DNA of 61,713 nucleotides from Pontibacter sp. E15-1. Lineage in GTDB: Bacteria > Bacteroidota > Bacteroidia > Cytophagales > Hymenobacteraceae. Location of the stretch: contig NZ_JAKVIR010000035.1 in the NCBI RefSeq assembly GCF_022601975.1, forward strand, positions 1 through 61,713. Direction: 5' to 3'. The position numbers and the translations under genes were made by a program. Shown piece after piece: positions 54,040-61,713 of this stretch (the first letter of the stretch is position 1; every line of letters starts with the position of its first letter). The notes below the pieces were generated by a model. That model did no database searches, had not been told where the DNA came from, and worked only from the letters and a program-made list of their open reading frames with translations.

Positions 54040-54079
54040 CTCCCCTCCTTAGACAAGGAGGGGGCAGGGGGTGGTTGGA
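54040..54079. repeat. C/G-tract dispersed repeat, copy 3 (inverted)
   Basis: Read on the minus strand the unit is AACCACCCCCTGCCCCCTCC, then TTGTCTAAGGAGGGGAGTC, closely matching copy 2. It ends 2 bp before the DUF1599 stop codon. Confidence 0.7.
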
Positions 54080-54081
54080 TA

Positions 54082-54630
54082 TTACTTCCCCGCAAACCCC
54101 GACTTAATCAGCGCGAAGACAGCGTAGTTGATCATGTCGCGGTAGTTCGCCTCCACGCCCTCCGAGATCAGCGTGTGGCCTTCGTTATCTTCTATCTGCT
54201 TGGTGCGGTATAGTTTCATCAGGATGATGTCGGTGATGGAGCTCACGCGCATGTCGCGCCAGGCCTCGCCGTAATCGTGGTTTTTGGCGTTCAACAGCTT
54301 TACATTCTCCTCGATGTGGTGCGTATACTGCCGCTCCACTTCCTCGGCGGGCAGGTTCATGTCGGCGTCGGCGGGCAGGTGGAGCTGCATCAGCGCAATC
54401 ACGCAGTAGTTGATAATGCCCACAAACTCGCCGTTGATGTCGTCGTCTACCAGTTGCCTGCCCTTCTCCTGAATAGACCGGATGCGCTGGGCTTTGATGA
54501 AGATCTGATCCGTGATGGACGGCAGCCGCAGGATGCGCCAGGCGGTGCCGTAGTCCTTTGTTTTCTTCACGAAGGTGTCTTTGCAGCGCTGCACTACCTG
54601 ATCATATTCCTGAAGTGTTTGATTAATCAA
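54082..54630 (-). CDS. DUF1599 (nucleotide modification associated) protein
   Basis: This protein (182 residues from TTG 54630) is an internal duplication of one helical unit: KTKDYGTAWRILRLPSITDQ (about 25-44) and KNHDYGEAWRDMRVSSITDI (about 120-139), each followed by a basic helix and an INYxVxAL segment. It belongs to DUF1599, predicted by others to take part in nucleotide metabolism or modification; no reaction is proven. No ATG gives a start consistent with the family, and upstream in-frame codons would run into the divergent folP start, so TTG 54630 is used. It is divergent from folP by only 46 bp. Confidence 0.82.
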   Translation of the reverse strand: MINQTLQEYDQVVQRCKDTFVKKTKDYGTAWRILRLPSITDQIFIKAQRIRSIQEKGRQLVDDDINGEFVGIINYCVIALMQLHLPADADMNLPAEEVERQYTHHIEENVKLLNAKNHDYGEAWRDMRVSSITDIILMKLYRTKQIEDNEGHTLISEGVEANYRDMINYAVFALIKSGFAGK

Positions 54631-54676
54631 CTTTTTAGCTTTAATTTTAAAATCATACAGACGTACATGCCAAACA

Positions 54677-55534
54677 TTGGAAGCGAAAGATACGCTTTTT
54701 AGCACAAAAACCACACTGAACTGCCGCGGAAAGCTCCTCTCTCTGGATGCCCCGCTGGTGATGGGCATCTTGAATGTCACCCCTGATTCTTTCTTTGCCG
54801 GCAGCCGCCTCCACTCTTCGGAAGAGGTGCTGCAAAAGGCCCAGGCCATGCTGGCCGATGGCGCCGACATACTGGATGTCGGGGGCTACTCCTCGCGCCC
54901 CGGCGCCACAGACATCTCCGTGCAGGAAGAACTGGACCGGGTTGTGCCGGCCATCGAGGCAATCGCCGCTAATTTTCCGGACGCGGTTATCTCCGTAGAC
55001 ACCTTCAGGGCACCAGTGGCCGAGGCGGCCGTGAGGGCGGGAGCCGCCATCGTGAACGACATTGCGGGGGGCACTCTGGACGCAAGCATGTTTGAGACGG
55101 TGGCCAACCTGCAGGTACCCTACACACTTATGCACATGCGTGGAACGCCCCAGACCATGACCACGTTGGCTAAGTACAGCGATGTGGTGGTGGAGGTGGT
55201 AGATGAGCTGCAGGCGCAGGTTGCGCGGCTAAAGCAACTGGGCGTGAAGGACATTATACTGGACCCCGGCTTCGGGTTTGCCAAAACGGCGGACCATAAC
55301 TTCGAAATGCTGCGCCGCCTCGACGAATTCCGTATTTTCGGGGTGCCTGTGCTGGCGGGGCTATCCCGCAAATCGATGGTGTATAAAACACTGGCCATTG
55401 CGCAGGCCGATGCGCTTACCGGTACAATAGCCCTCAACATGGTGGCGTTGATGAAAGGTGCAGCCATTTTGCGGGTGCACGACGTAAAAGAGACGAAGCA
55501 AACGATACAACTTTACAAGAAAACAACACTTTGA
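54677..55534 (+). CDS. folP: Dihydropteroate synthase
   Basis: This 285-residue TIM-barrel enzyme condenses p-aminobenzoate with hydroxymethyl-dihydropterin diphosphate in folate synthesis, and is the sulfonamide target. Diagnostic motifs: VMGILNVTPDSFF, DVGGYSSRPGA, IVNDIAGGTLD, DIILDPGFGFAKT, and GLSRKSMVYK. TTG at 54677 is the start that gives the usual N-terminus (AKDTLF... NCRGKLL); no in-frame ATG exists before the core. The stop overlaps the cdaA start, indicating translational coupling. It is divergent from the DUF1599 gene. Confidence 0.96.
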   Translation: MEAKDTLFSTKTTLNCRGKLLSLDAPLVMGILNVTPDSFFAGSRLHSSEEVLQKAQAMLADGADILDVGGYSSRPGATDISVQEELDRVVPAIEAIAANFPDAVISVDTFRAPVAEAAVRAGAAIVNDIAGGTLDASMFETVANLQVPYTLMHMRGTPQTMTTLAKYSDVVVEVVDELQAQVARLKQLGVKDIILDPGFGFAKTADHNFEMLRRLDEFRIFGVPVLAGLSRKSMVYKTLAIAQADALTGTIALNMVALMKGAAILRVHDVKETKQTIQLYKKTTL

Positions 55535-56376
55535 TATTTTTATTCAGTATAGGTTTTTTAGAGATAGAGCTGCTCGATGTCATTGACATCCTGCTCGTGA
55601 CGGTGCTGCTCTACCAACTGTACAAGCTCCTGACGGGCAGCGTGGCGCTGAAGATTTTTTTGGGGCTGCTCTCTGTTTACCTGCTGTACCTGGTGGTGCG
55701 CGCCGCCGGTATGGAGCTGCTCACCATTATACTGGGGCAGTTTATGGGCGTGGGGGTGCTGGCCGCCATCATCGTGTTCCAGCCCGAGATACGGCGCTTC
55801 CTGCTGCTGATCGGCAAGACCACCGCCTTCAACAACGACCGCTTCTTCCGGAGCTTCCCGTGGCGGCGCGAGCAAAGCGAAAAACTTAGCCTGACGCCCT
55901 TTATCGAAGCCTCCAAAACACTGGCCGGCAAAAACACGGGTGCCCTGATCGTTTTCGCGAAAAGCTCTGAGTTGAAGTACTACGCGGAGTCCGGCGATTT
56001 GATCGATGCCGTGATCTCGAAGCGCCTGCTCATGTCGATCTTCAACAAAAACAGCCCCCTGCACGATGGCGCGGTTATTATTTCCGGCAACCGCATCAAG
56101 GCGGCCCGCTGCATCCTGCCTGTTTCCGAAAACCAGGACATACCGGCCTCGATGGGACTTCGCCACCGCGCGGCCATCGGCTTGACAGAGATCACGGACA
56201 GCATTGTGCTGGTAGTGTCAGAGGAGACGGGGCAGATCGCACTAGTCCGCAACGGCGAGGCCTACCGCAACCTTTCTTCCGCTGACCTGCGCATCAAGCT
56301 CAACCAGTTCCTCTTCGACACAGACCAACGCGCCACGCCAGCCGCCACACCAGAAAAATCCGCGAGCGCCGCGTAG
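55531..56376 (+). CDS. cdaA: Diadenylate cyclase CdaA
   Basis: This 281-residue membrane enzyme makes the second messenger c-di-AMP from two ATP. Three N-terminal helices (about residues 14-90) precede the DAC domain, with the catalytic LHDGAVII (DGA) and GLRHRAAIGLTE (RHR) motifs and the SEETGQIALV end. It begins at TTG 55531, overlapping the folP stop by 4 nt. The folP-cdaA pairing is common in Bacteroidetes. The usual CdaR partner is not adjacent. The 341-bp gap after it contains only a short minus-strand frame (56523-56705) that I do not trust. Confidence 0.95.
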   Translation: MIFLFSIGFLEIELLDVIDILLVTVLLYQLYKLLTGSVALKIFLGLLSVYLLYLVVRAAGMELLTIILGQFMGVGVLAAIIVFQPEIRRFLLLIGKTTAFNNDRFFRSFPWRREQSEKLSLTPFIEASKTLAGKNTGALIVFAKSSELKYYAESGDLIDAVISKRLLMSIFNKNSPLHDGAVIISGNRIKAARCILPVSENQDIPASMGLRHRAAIGLTEITDSIVLVVSEETGQIALVRNGEAYRNLSSADLRIKLNQFLFDTDQRATPAATPEKSASAA

Positions 56377-56717
56377 GCAATTTATACCTGGCAAGCGCTT
56401 GTAATTGTAGAGTGCAGCTAATTCAATCAGGTTTTTTTTTACAGAATGGGAGGTAGTGCTTCGCCAAATTAAGAATTAGAAATGAGTCATAAAAGTCGTT
56501 TCTATTCATCTAAAAACAAACGCTACTTCTGGTAATTAAATTGGTCGAGCACTAGGTCTGTTCCTCGTTTAGGCAGGATGAAACTGATGCCATTATCAAA
56601 CAGAATTTGCTCATTTGAGAATATTCGTGCAGCAGTAGCACAAATAACCGGCCACTCCGCGCAGGGGAATTTCGGAGAACGGACAACAGCGGGAATGCTG
56701 CACACGGCCTGCTCAGA

Positions 56718-56915
56718 TTAACCTTTTCTGTACCGGGTATACCAGTATGCGGCTGACCCTAGCACTGGCACGATCCACAGCACCACCATCCAGGTGAGGC
56801 GCTGCCCCACGGTATAGTGCGTCCGAAAAATGAGGTGCACCAGCGACACAATCACCAGGGCATAGTTCAGTGCAATCAGTAAGGAAATAAAAGGGTTGTA
56901 TGCGAGTATGTCCAT
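56718..56915 (-). CDS. PLDc_N-type small membrane protein
   Basis: This 65-residue protein has two membrane helices (about 8-27 and 41-58) separated by RTHYTVGQRLTWM, the form of the phospholipase D-nuclease N-terminal domain found alone in small proteins. A terminal basic patch YTRYRKG follows. It has no catalytic part. It sits 23 bp downstream of the next small membrane gene in the same direction, so the two are probably co-transcribed. Confidence 0.75.
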   Translation of the reverse strand: MDILAYNPFISLLIALNYALVIVSLVHLIFRTHYTVGQRLTWMVVLWIVPVLGSAAYWYTRYRKG

Positions 56916-56938
56916 GGTGCGGCAGGCTGCTTGGGGAG

Positions 56939-57226
56939 TTAAAACAGCTTTTCACTCACGAACCACAGCAGATAGAGCAGGGCGGGGGCACAGAGCAGCA
57001 AAATCATACCGAAGTTTATGCGCGTCCACTGCGGGTTTAGCAGCACACTGCTAAACGCCTCCACCGACAACAGCAGCGAGAAGTAGAAGGCAATTTGCAA
57101 CAGCGTGCCGATGACGTGTGTCTCGCCGCGCAAGCCTGCCGTGGAGTATGCCAGAAACGATACCACCAGCCACGACAGCACGGTGCCTACTAACACCTGC
57201 CCTGGCCTGATCTTTATGTTGTTCAT
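56939..57226 (-). CDS. Hypothetical three-helix membrane protein
   Basis: I do not recognise this 95-residue protein (from ATG 57226). Three hydrophobic segments (about residues 10-28, 38-58 and 71-91) suggest an integral inner-membrane protein. A longer frame reaching 57373 would read back through the kbl terminator and into kbl itself, so it is rejected. It is followed closely by the PLDc_N gene; both may belong to one small operon. Confidence 0.65.
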   Translation of the reverse strand: MNNIKIRPGQVLVGTVLSWLVVSFLAYSTAGLRGETHVIGTLLQIAFYFSLLLSVEAFSSVLLNPQWTRINFGMILLLCAPALLYLLWFVSEKLF

Positions 57227-57264
57227 CGCTGCGCTGATTTTTTGCCTGTTCAAGATATAAAATA

Positions 57265-57298
57265 GCAACGCCACTCCCAAATCCGGGAGTGGCGTTGC
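57265..57298 (-). terminator. Terminator of kbl
   Basis: GCAACGCCACTCCC (57265-57278) is exactly inverted at 57285-57298 around a 6-nt loop. On the minus strand TATTTTATA follows. It lies 24 nt past the kbl stop. Confidence 0.88.
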
Positions 57299-57321
57299 CT
57301 CGTGTTTCAGGAAAAGTATAC

Positions 57322-58512
57322 CTATTGCAGCACACCCAGCTCTTTGCCCACTTCCACGAAAGCGGCAAGGCACTTGTCGATGTGCGCTTTGTCGTGCACG
57401 GCAGAGAGTTGCACCCGGATACGCGCCTGTCCTTTGGGCACCACCGGGTAGTAGAAGCCGATTACGTAAATGCCTTTGTCGAGCATGCGGGTGGCAAACT
57501 CCTGCGCCAGCGGTGCGTCATACAGCATCACCGGCACGATCGGGTGATCGCCGGGCTTGATGTCGAAGCCTGCCTCCGTGATTTTCTCCCGGAAATACTT
57601 CGTGTTCGACTCCAGCTTGTCACGCAGCTCGGTGGTGGAGCTCAGCAAGTCCAGCACCGCGATAGAAGCCCCGACGATAGACGGCGCCAGCGAGTTGGAG
57701 AACAGGTAGGGGCGCGAGCGCTGCCGCAGCATGTCGATGATCTCCTTGCGGCCGGAGGTAAAGCCGCCCATCGCGCCGCCAAGCGCCTTGCCCAGCGTGC
57801 CCGTGATAATGTCGATCTGGCCCATCACGTTGTGGTACTCGTGCGTGCCACGCCCGGTCTTGCCCATGAAGCCGGAGCTGTGGCAGTCGTCTACCATAAT
57901 CAGCGCCTCATACCGCTCTGCCAAAGCCACAATCTTATCCAGTTGGGCCACCGTGCCATCCATAGAGAAAGCGCCGTCCGTGACGATGATGCGGTGCTTC
58001 GCGCCTTTGGCCTCCTGCAGCTTCGCCTCTAGGTCGGCCATGTCGTTGTGGTTGTAGCGGAAGCGTTGCGCTTTGCACAGCCGCACCCCGTCGATGATAG
58101 ACGCGTGGTTCAGGGCATCGGAGATAATGGCCGACTCGGCGTCGAACAGAGGCTCAAACACCCCGCCGTTGGCATCGAAGGCGGCCGCGTACAGGATCGT
58201 GTCCTCGGTGCCGAGAAACTCCGAAATCTTCCGCTCCAGCTCTTTGTGTATGTCCTGGGTGCCGCATATAAAGCGCACTGAGCTCATGCCGTAGCCATGC
58301 GTGTCAATCGCTTCTTTCGCGGCCTCGATCACGCGCGGGTGCGCCGAGAGGCCCAAGTAGTTGTTGGCGCAAAAGTTCAGCACATGCGGCTGCTGGGTCG
58401 TGTCGATGTCAGCGCCCTGCGGCGTGGTGATGATGCGCTCTTTCTTATATAGGCCTGCCTCCTGAATCTCGGCCAGTTGCTGGGCTAAATCTGCTTTTAG
58501 TGTTCCGTACAT
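57322..58512 (-). CDS. kbl: Glycine C-acetyltransferase (2-amino-3-ketobutyrate CoA ligase)
   Basis: This 396-residue PLP enzyme cleaves 2-amino-3-ketobutyrate with CoA to glycine and acetyl-CoA, the second step of threonine breakdown. It has NFCANNYLGLSAHP, FDANGGVFEPLF, DDCHSSGFMGKTGRG, the PLP lysine in TGTLGKALGGAMGG and the C-terminal YPVVPKGQARIRVQLSA, all matching Kbl rather than serine palmitoyltransferase or the biotin enzyme. The first-step enzyme, Tdh, lies 1.6 kb away on the other strand. A terminator follows kbl immediately. Confidence 0.96.
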   Translation of the reverse strand: MYGTLKADLAQQLAEIQEAGLYKKERIITTPQGADIDTTQQPHVLNFCANNYLGLSAHPRVIEAAKEAIDTHGYGMSSVRFICGTQDIHKELERKISEFLGTEDTILYAAAFDANGGVFEPLFDAESAIISDALNHASIIDGVRLCKAQRFRYNHNDMADLEAKLQEAKGAKHRIIVTDGAFSMDGTVAQLDKIVALAERYEALIMVDDCHSSGFMGKTGRGTHEYHNVMGQIDIITGTLGKALGGAMGGFTSGRKEIIDMLRQRSRPYLFSNSLAPSIVGASIAVLDLLSSTTELRDKLESNTKYFREKITEAGFDIKPGDHPIVPVMLYDAPLAQEFATRMLDKGIYVIGFYYPVVPKGQARIRVQLSAVHDKAHIDKCLAAFVEVGKELGVLQ

Positions 58513-58553
58513 GTATTCGTTGTTAGTTAGTGATTGCTTGGTATGGGGTATGG

Positions 58554-59783
58554 CTACACGCCGGTTGCCTCGCCTTCGTCTGGTTTTGGCGGTCGGCGCA
58601 TGACCGGGCGCGGTCGTGGCGGTTTTGGCTTCGGCGGCTCATCCGGCAGCTCCGGCGAAGGAGACGCCGCTGCGGCTTCCGGCGTTGCCCCTTCTTCTTC
58701 CAGAGGAACCGGGGGTACAGGTCGCTTTATGATGGGCCGTGGCCTGGGCGGTTTTTGGGCTGCTGCGTCCGGCGCGGTTGGCTCCTGCGGCGCTGGCGTG
58801 CTTTCGGGCGCGGCCGCCTCGGCGGGTGGCGGTTGCAACGCAGCGGGCCGCTTCATCACAGGCCGTGGCCGGGGCGGCTTTGGGGCATCCTCTGGTATAG
58901 AGGACGCTTCCGATAGCGTATCCGTTGGCAATGGGGTGGCCTGATCTGGCTCAGCGGGTTTTTGCAAAGCGGCCGGGCGCTTCATTACGGGCCGTGACCG
59001 TGTGGGTTTCGGGGCCTCCTCTGGCGTTGGCGCTGCGGCGTCAGTTGCCTGCTCCGGAGGTTTTTGCAAGGCGGCAGGGCGTTTAATCACCGGGCGTGGG
59101 CGCGGTGGTTTTGCGGCAGACGCATCTTCGGCGGCGGCAGGCTGCTGGGCGGCAGGGCTGGCGTTTTCTGTATCGCCCCCTTCCTGTTTTGGCTGTAGCG
59201 CTGCCGGTCTTTTTATAACCGGGCGCGGACGCGGCGCGGGCTTGTCAGTTTCAGAAGCCGACTGTGTGGCATCATCATTTGCAGCGGGTGCATCATCCGT
59301 AGACGCAGGCTTGGGTATAACCGGGCGCTTTATCACTGGTTTTGGACGTGCAGTCGGTGCTGCGGCCTGCTCGTCTTTCGTGGTCTCGTCGCTTTCAGCG
59401 GCTGGCTTTGGCAAGGCAGCCGGACGCCGTACCACGGGACGTGGCTTAGGTATAACTTCTTTTTCCTCAGATGTTTCCTGCGGAACATCTGCCTTTACCT
59501 CCGCCGTGCCCGAAGCGGTGGCAGCCGGACGGGCAGGGGCCGCTCTGCGGGCGGCAGGGCGTGCCGCCGCAGCGCCCGTAGCTGGCGCAGGCTTCGGTAT
59601 CTCGTCCTCTGCCAGGTGGTAGTGCAGGCGCACGTTGTTCAGCTGCATCTTCACGGCCACGTCAAAGCTGTTGGGGTGCATCTGGGCGTACATTTCCTGC
59701 CACTTCGCGAAGCGCGCAGGTTCGTCAGCCGCAAAGGCGGCCTGCTTTACGCGCTTCTTTATCAGGTATTCTTCGAATGTCAT
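58554..59783 (-). CDS. Repeat protein with eight RPRPVIKRP-type motifs
   Basis: This 409-residue protein (from ATG 59783) has a folded, charged N-terminal part of about 62 residues (MTFEEYLIKKRVKQAAF, then KWQEMYAQMHPNSFDV), no signal peptide, then an arginine/alanine/proline linker and eight copies of a basic motif such as RPRPVIKRPAAL, RPKPVIKRP, RSRPVMKRP and RPRPIIKRP, about 28-45 residues apart. Acidic and Ala/Thr/Glu-rich spacers (for example SETDKPA) separate them. The repeats carry high positive charge in a PxRPxxKRP frame, the spacers negative charge. I know no assigned function; it may be a scaffold that binds nucleic acid or acidic partners. A longer frame upstream to 59927 lacks family-like sequence. 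Confidence 0.8.
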   Translation of the reverse strand: MTFEEYLIKKRVKQAAFAADEPARFAKWQEMYAQMHPNSFDVAVKMQLNNVRLHYHLAEDEIPKPAPATGAAAARPAARRAAPARPAATASGTAEVKADVPQETSEEKEVIPKPRPVVRRPAALPKPAAESDETTKDEQAAAPTARPKPVIKRPVIPKPASTDDAPAANDDATQSASETDKPAPRPRPVIKRPAALQPKQEGGDTENASPAAQQPAAAEDASAAKPPRPRPVIKRPAALQKPPEQATDAAAPTPEEAPKPTRSRPVMKRPAALQKPAEPDQATPLPTDTLSEASSIPEDAPKPPRPRPVMKRPAALQPPPAEAAAPESTPAPQEPTAPDAAAQKPPRPRPIIKRPVPPVPLEEEGATPEAAAASPSPELPDEPPKPKPPRPRPVMRRPPKPDEGEATGV

Positions 59784-60133
59784 ACTGTAAAGGCTTAGCC
59801 TGCCTGCTGTTGCCCTGCTAACGTACCGGGGGGCAGGCATACAGGCGGCACTCTTGCTTAAAACGCCGGACGCTCTACAAATATAAGAAAATCCGCTGTG
59901 TCGTTTATACCCCCCGAAGCGCAACAAATTCGGATTGCAAAATCCTTAACCCAGCATCTGTAATTTTGAGTGCCCTGCAACGATTGCAGGGGAAATTTTC
60001 CATCCTGTTACCTAGAGCCCCTAAATGGATAAATATTGCGCTCACGGCCTCTGATTCAGCGTATTCTTTCTTAAATGCCCTGCTTTCAGGATTGGATTGA
60101 AATAGGTTACTTTGCACAAATTTCGATGCAACC

Positions 60134-61108
60134 ATGGCAAACACCCCTGATACGATATTAGTGATAGGCGCCTGCGGGCAGTTGGGATCAGAGCTTACGC
60201 TGGCGCTCCGGGAGCTGTATGGCGGCGGCAATGTGGTGGCAGCCGATGTGGCACCCCCTAAGCACGCTGAACTGCGCGACTCCGGCCCGTTTGAGCGGGT
60301 GGATGTGCTGGACACAAACGTACTGGGCACGCTGGTGTCCAAATATAAATTCACCCAGATTTACCACCTGGCCGCCGTGCTGTCGGCCACCGGCGAGCGC
60401 AACCCCAAGTTTGCCTGGCGCCTGAACATGGAGGGCCTGTTCAACGTGCTGGACCTGGCCGTGGAGCAGCAGGTGAGCAAGGTATACTGGCCGAGCTCTA
60501 TTGCCGTGTTTGGCCCCAGCACTCCCCGCCAGCACACGCCCCAGCATACCCTCATGGACCCCAACACCGTGTATGGCATCAGCAAGCAGGCGGGCGAGCG
60601 CTGGTGCGAGTATTATTTCCAGAAGCATAGCCTCGATGTGCGTAGCCTCCGCTACCCTGGCCTGATTGGCTACAAGGCCCTGCCCGGCGGCGGTACCACC
60701 GACTACGCCGTGGATATCTACCATAAGGCATTGGAGGGCGAGACGTTTGAGTGCTTCCTAAGCGAGAACACCTACCTGCCGATGATGTACATGCCGGATG
60801 CCCTGAAAGCCACACTCGATCTGATGCATGCGCCTGCCGCGCAGATCAGCGTGCGCGACTCCTATAATCTGGGTGCGATGAGTTTCTCACCGGAGGAAAT
60901 CACCGCTTCCATCCGAAAGCACATCCCTGACTTCGAGATCATCTACAAGCCAGACGCCCGCCAGCAAATAGCCGCCTCGTGGCCGCAGAGCATCGACGAC
61001 AGCGTGGCCCGGAAAGACTGGGGCTGGCAACCGGCGTATAACCTGGACGCTATGACCGCAGACATGCTCCTGAACCTGAAAAAAATGCGCGCCGCCCAGA
61101 CCGCATAG
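60134..61108 (+). CDS. tdh: L-threonine 3-dehydrogenase, short-chain type
   Basis: This 324-residue NAD-dependent enzyme oxidises L-threonine to 2-amino-3-ketobutyrate. It belongs to the extended short-chain dehydrogenase group, like the enzymes of Flavobacterium and animals, not the zinc-type of E. coli. The nucleotide motif ILVIGACGQLGSELTLAL, IYHLAAVLSATGERNP, the catalytic YGISKQAGE (Tyr-x3-Lys) and RYPGLIGYKALPGGGTTDYA are all typical. It is divergent from the repeat protein and works with Kbl. Confidence 0.93.
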   Translation: MANTPDTILVIGACGQLGSELTLALRELYGGGNVVAADVAPPKHAELRDSGPFERVDVLDTNVLGTLVSKYKFTQIYHLAAVLSATGERNPKFAWRLNMEGLFNVLDLAVEQQVSKVYWPSSIAVFGPSTPRQHTPQHTLMDPNTVYGISKQAGERWCEYYFQKHSLDVRSLRYPGLIGYKALPGGGTTDYAVDIYHKALEGETFECFLSENTYLPMMYMPDALKATLDLMHAPAAQISVRDSYNLGAMSFSPEEITASIRKHIPDFEIIYKPDARQQIAASWPQSIDDSVARKDWGWQPAYNLDAMTADMLLNLKKMRAAQTA

Positions 61109-61218
61109 GCCACGCACCTCTCTGGAATAGCCGCACCTGTAATTCCGGCACTCGGTAGGGACAGGTCGTGGATTAAACTTTTTTTCTGAGAGGTATGGGG
61201 AAGAAGCAAAAGATTAAT

Positions 61219-61253
61219 CGGCTTTACCTCTCCGAGGAGCAGAGCCGTTTTAT
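61219..61253 (+). terminator. Possible terminator after tdh
   Basis: CGGCT (61219-61223) pairs with AGCCG (61243-61247), with an inner CCTC/GAGG stem, then TTTTATT. It lies 110 nt after tdh. The remaining 460 bp to the window end show no supported gene, only frames of about 33 codons. Confidence 0.5.
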
Positions 61254-61713
61254 TCAAGTAAAAGCAGACACACACCTACCTGTCATTCTGTAAAGAAACC
61301 TGGCAGAATGGAGGTTAAACGTATCAAAACTTGATGTTTTGGATCATGGTTAGCAGATACTGATCATTCCACCCTGCCATCTCCCTTCTGCACTTGATGC
61401 TTTCTTTGTCTATCGCGTGCACATAGACAAAGAGGCAACGCAGTCAAGCAAAATTGAGGGTACCCAGACAAATATTCAGGAGGCTTTTCTTGACAGAGAC
61501 CAGGTGTCCTCAGAGAAGTAACAATGGACTTCCATCCCCGCCATGGCACCGTCTTGCCCATCACCGCAAAAGAGGTTGCCAGGTTAGCGGATAAGTGGGG
61601 TATGGGAAATAGGCCTGGCTTGTAGTATGAGGTGTTTCGAAACTGACGGACAGTAAACTTGCTTAGCGGTTATAAAGTTAACAGTTCTTTTCATAGTTCA
61701 TCGGGCTCAGGTA

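Noticed and set aside
56523..56705. Minus-strand 60-codon frame after cdaA
   Set aside because: Its end (ISFILPKRGTDLVLD) looks protein-like and could be a gene remnant, but there is no complete domain or supporting context.
57322..58512. Serine palmitoyltransferase instead of Kbl
   Set aside because: The family is related, but CANNYLGL, GTQDIHKELE and YPVVPKGQARIR match Kbl closely, and tdh is nearby.
61195..61555. Short frames near the right edge (about 32-33 codons)
   Set aside because: Too short, no motif, no terminator or promoter arrangement supporting expression.

Overview
The window looks like chromosomal DNA of a GC-rich member of the Bacteroidetes (phylum Bacteroidota), most like the Hymenobacteraceae (Pontibacter relatives). 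Evidence: a SusC/SusD pair, a secreted protein with a type IX sorting tail, a BT_3928-type DoxX protein, a short-chain-type threonine dehydrogenase, a FadL-like porin with a textbook Bacteroidetes promoter (TTG-N19-TATATTTG), and no reliance on Shine-Dalgarno sites. The genus is an inference from protein flavour only.

Layout. 1-1100: AT-rich patch with two short orphan genes, each followed by a similar structured sequence that resembles integron cassette sites. 1264-9609: sugar-nucleotide transferase; lemA plus two TPM-domain genes; a hybrid histidine kinase facing a sigma-54 response regulator; a small secreted protein. 9924-18685: DNA polymerase I, an SGNH hydrolase lipoprotein, a FadL-like porin, a thioredoxin-reductase-like flavoprotein, cyanophycinase and a membrane di-iron hydroxylase. 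18727-19708: decayed IS5-family element. 19875-23702: glycerol operon glpD-glpK-glpF.

24426-43687 is the most interesting block. It holds a large propeller/HEAT/cytochrome c dehydrogenase, two exported TIM-barrel isomerase-like proteins, an FGE-fold protein without the catalytic cysteines, an exported Gfo/Idh/MocA oxidoreductase, an ApbE flavin transferase, a giant FG-GAP/ASPIC lipoprotein, and SusD/SusC. I infer a periplasmic, redox-based saccharide or polyol breakdown locus fed by the SusCD importer. No classical glycoside hydrolase is present.

43688-44754 is a long non-coding leader containing a 133-bp MITE-like element. 44755-61108 is largely housekeeping: a T9SS cargo protein, malate:quinone oxidoreductase, a tiny lipoprotein, an FA2H-like hydroxylase, shikimate kinase, a lone DppB-type permease, a DoxX/thioredoxin protein, a DUF1599 protein divergent from folP-cdaA, small membrane proteins, kbl, a remarkable protein with eight RPRPVIKRP-type repeats, and tdh. 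Kbl and Tdh together convert threonine to glycine plus acetyl-CoA.

Intergenic regions are rich in perfect hairpins (mostly terminators), G/C-tract dispersed repeats near 38.4, 53.9 and 54.05 kb, and simple-sequence inverted repeats. I saw no tRNA, rRNA or CRISPR array.
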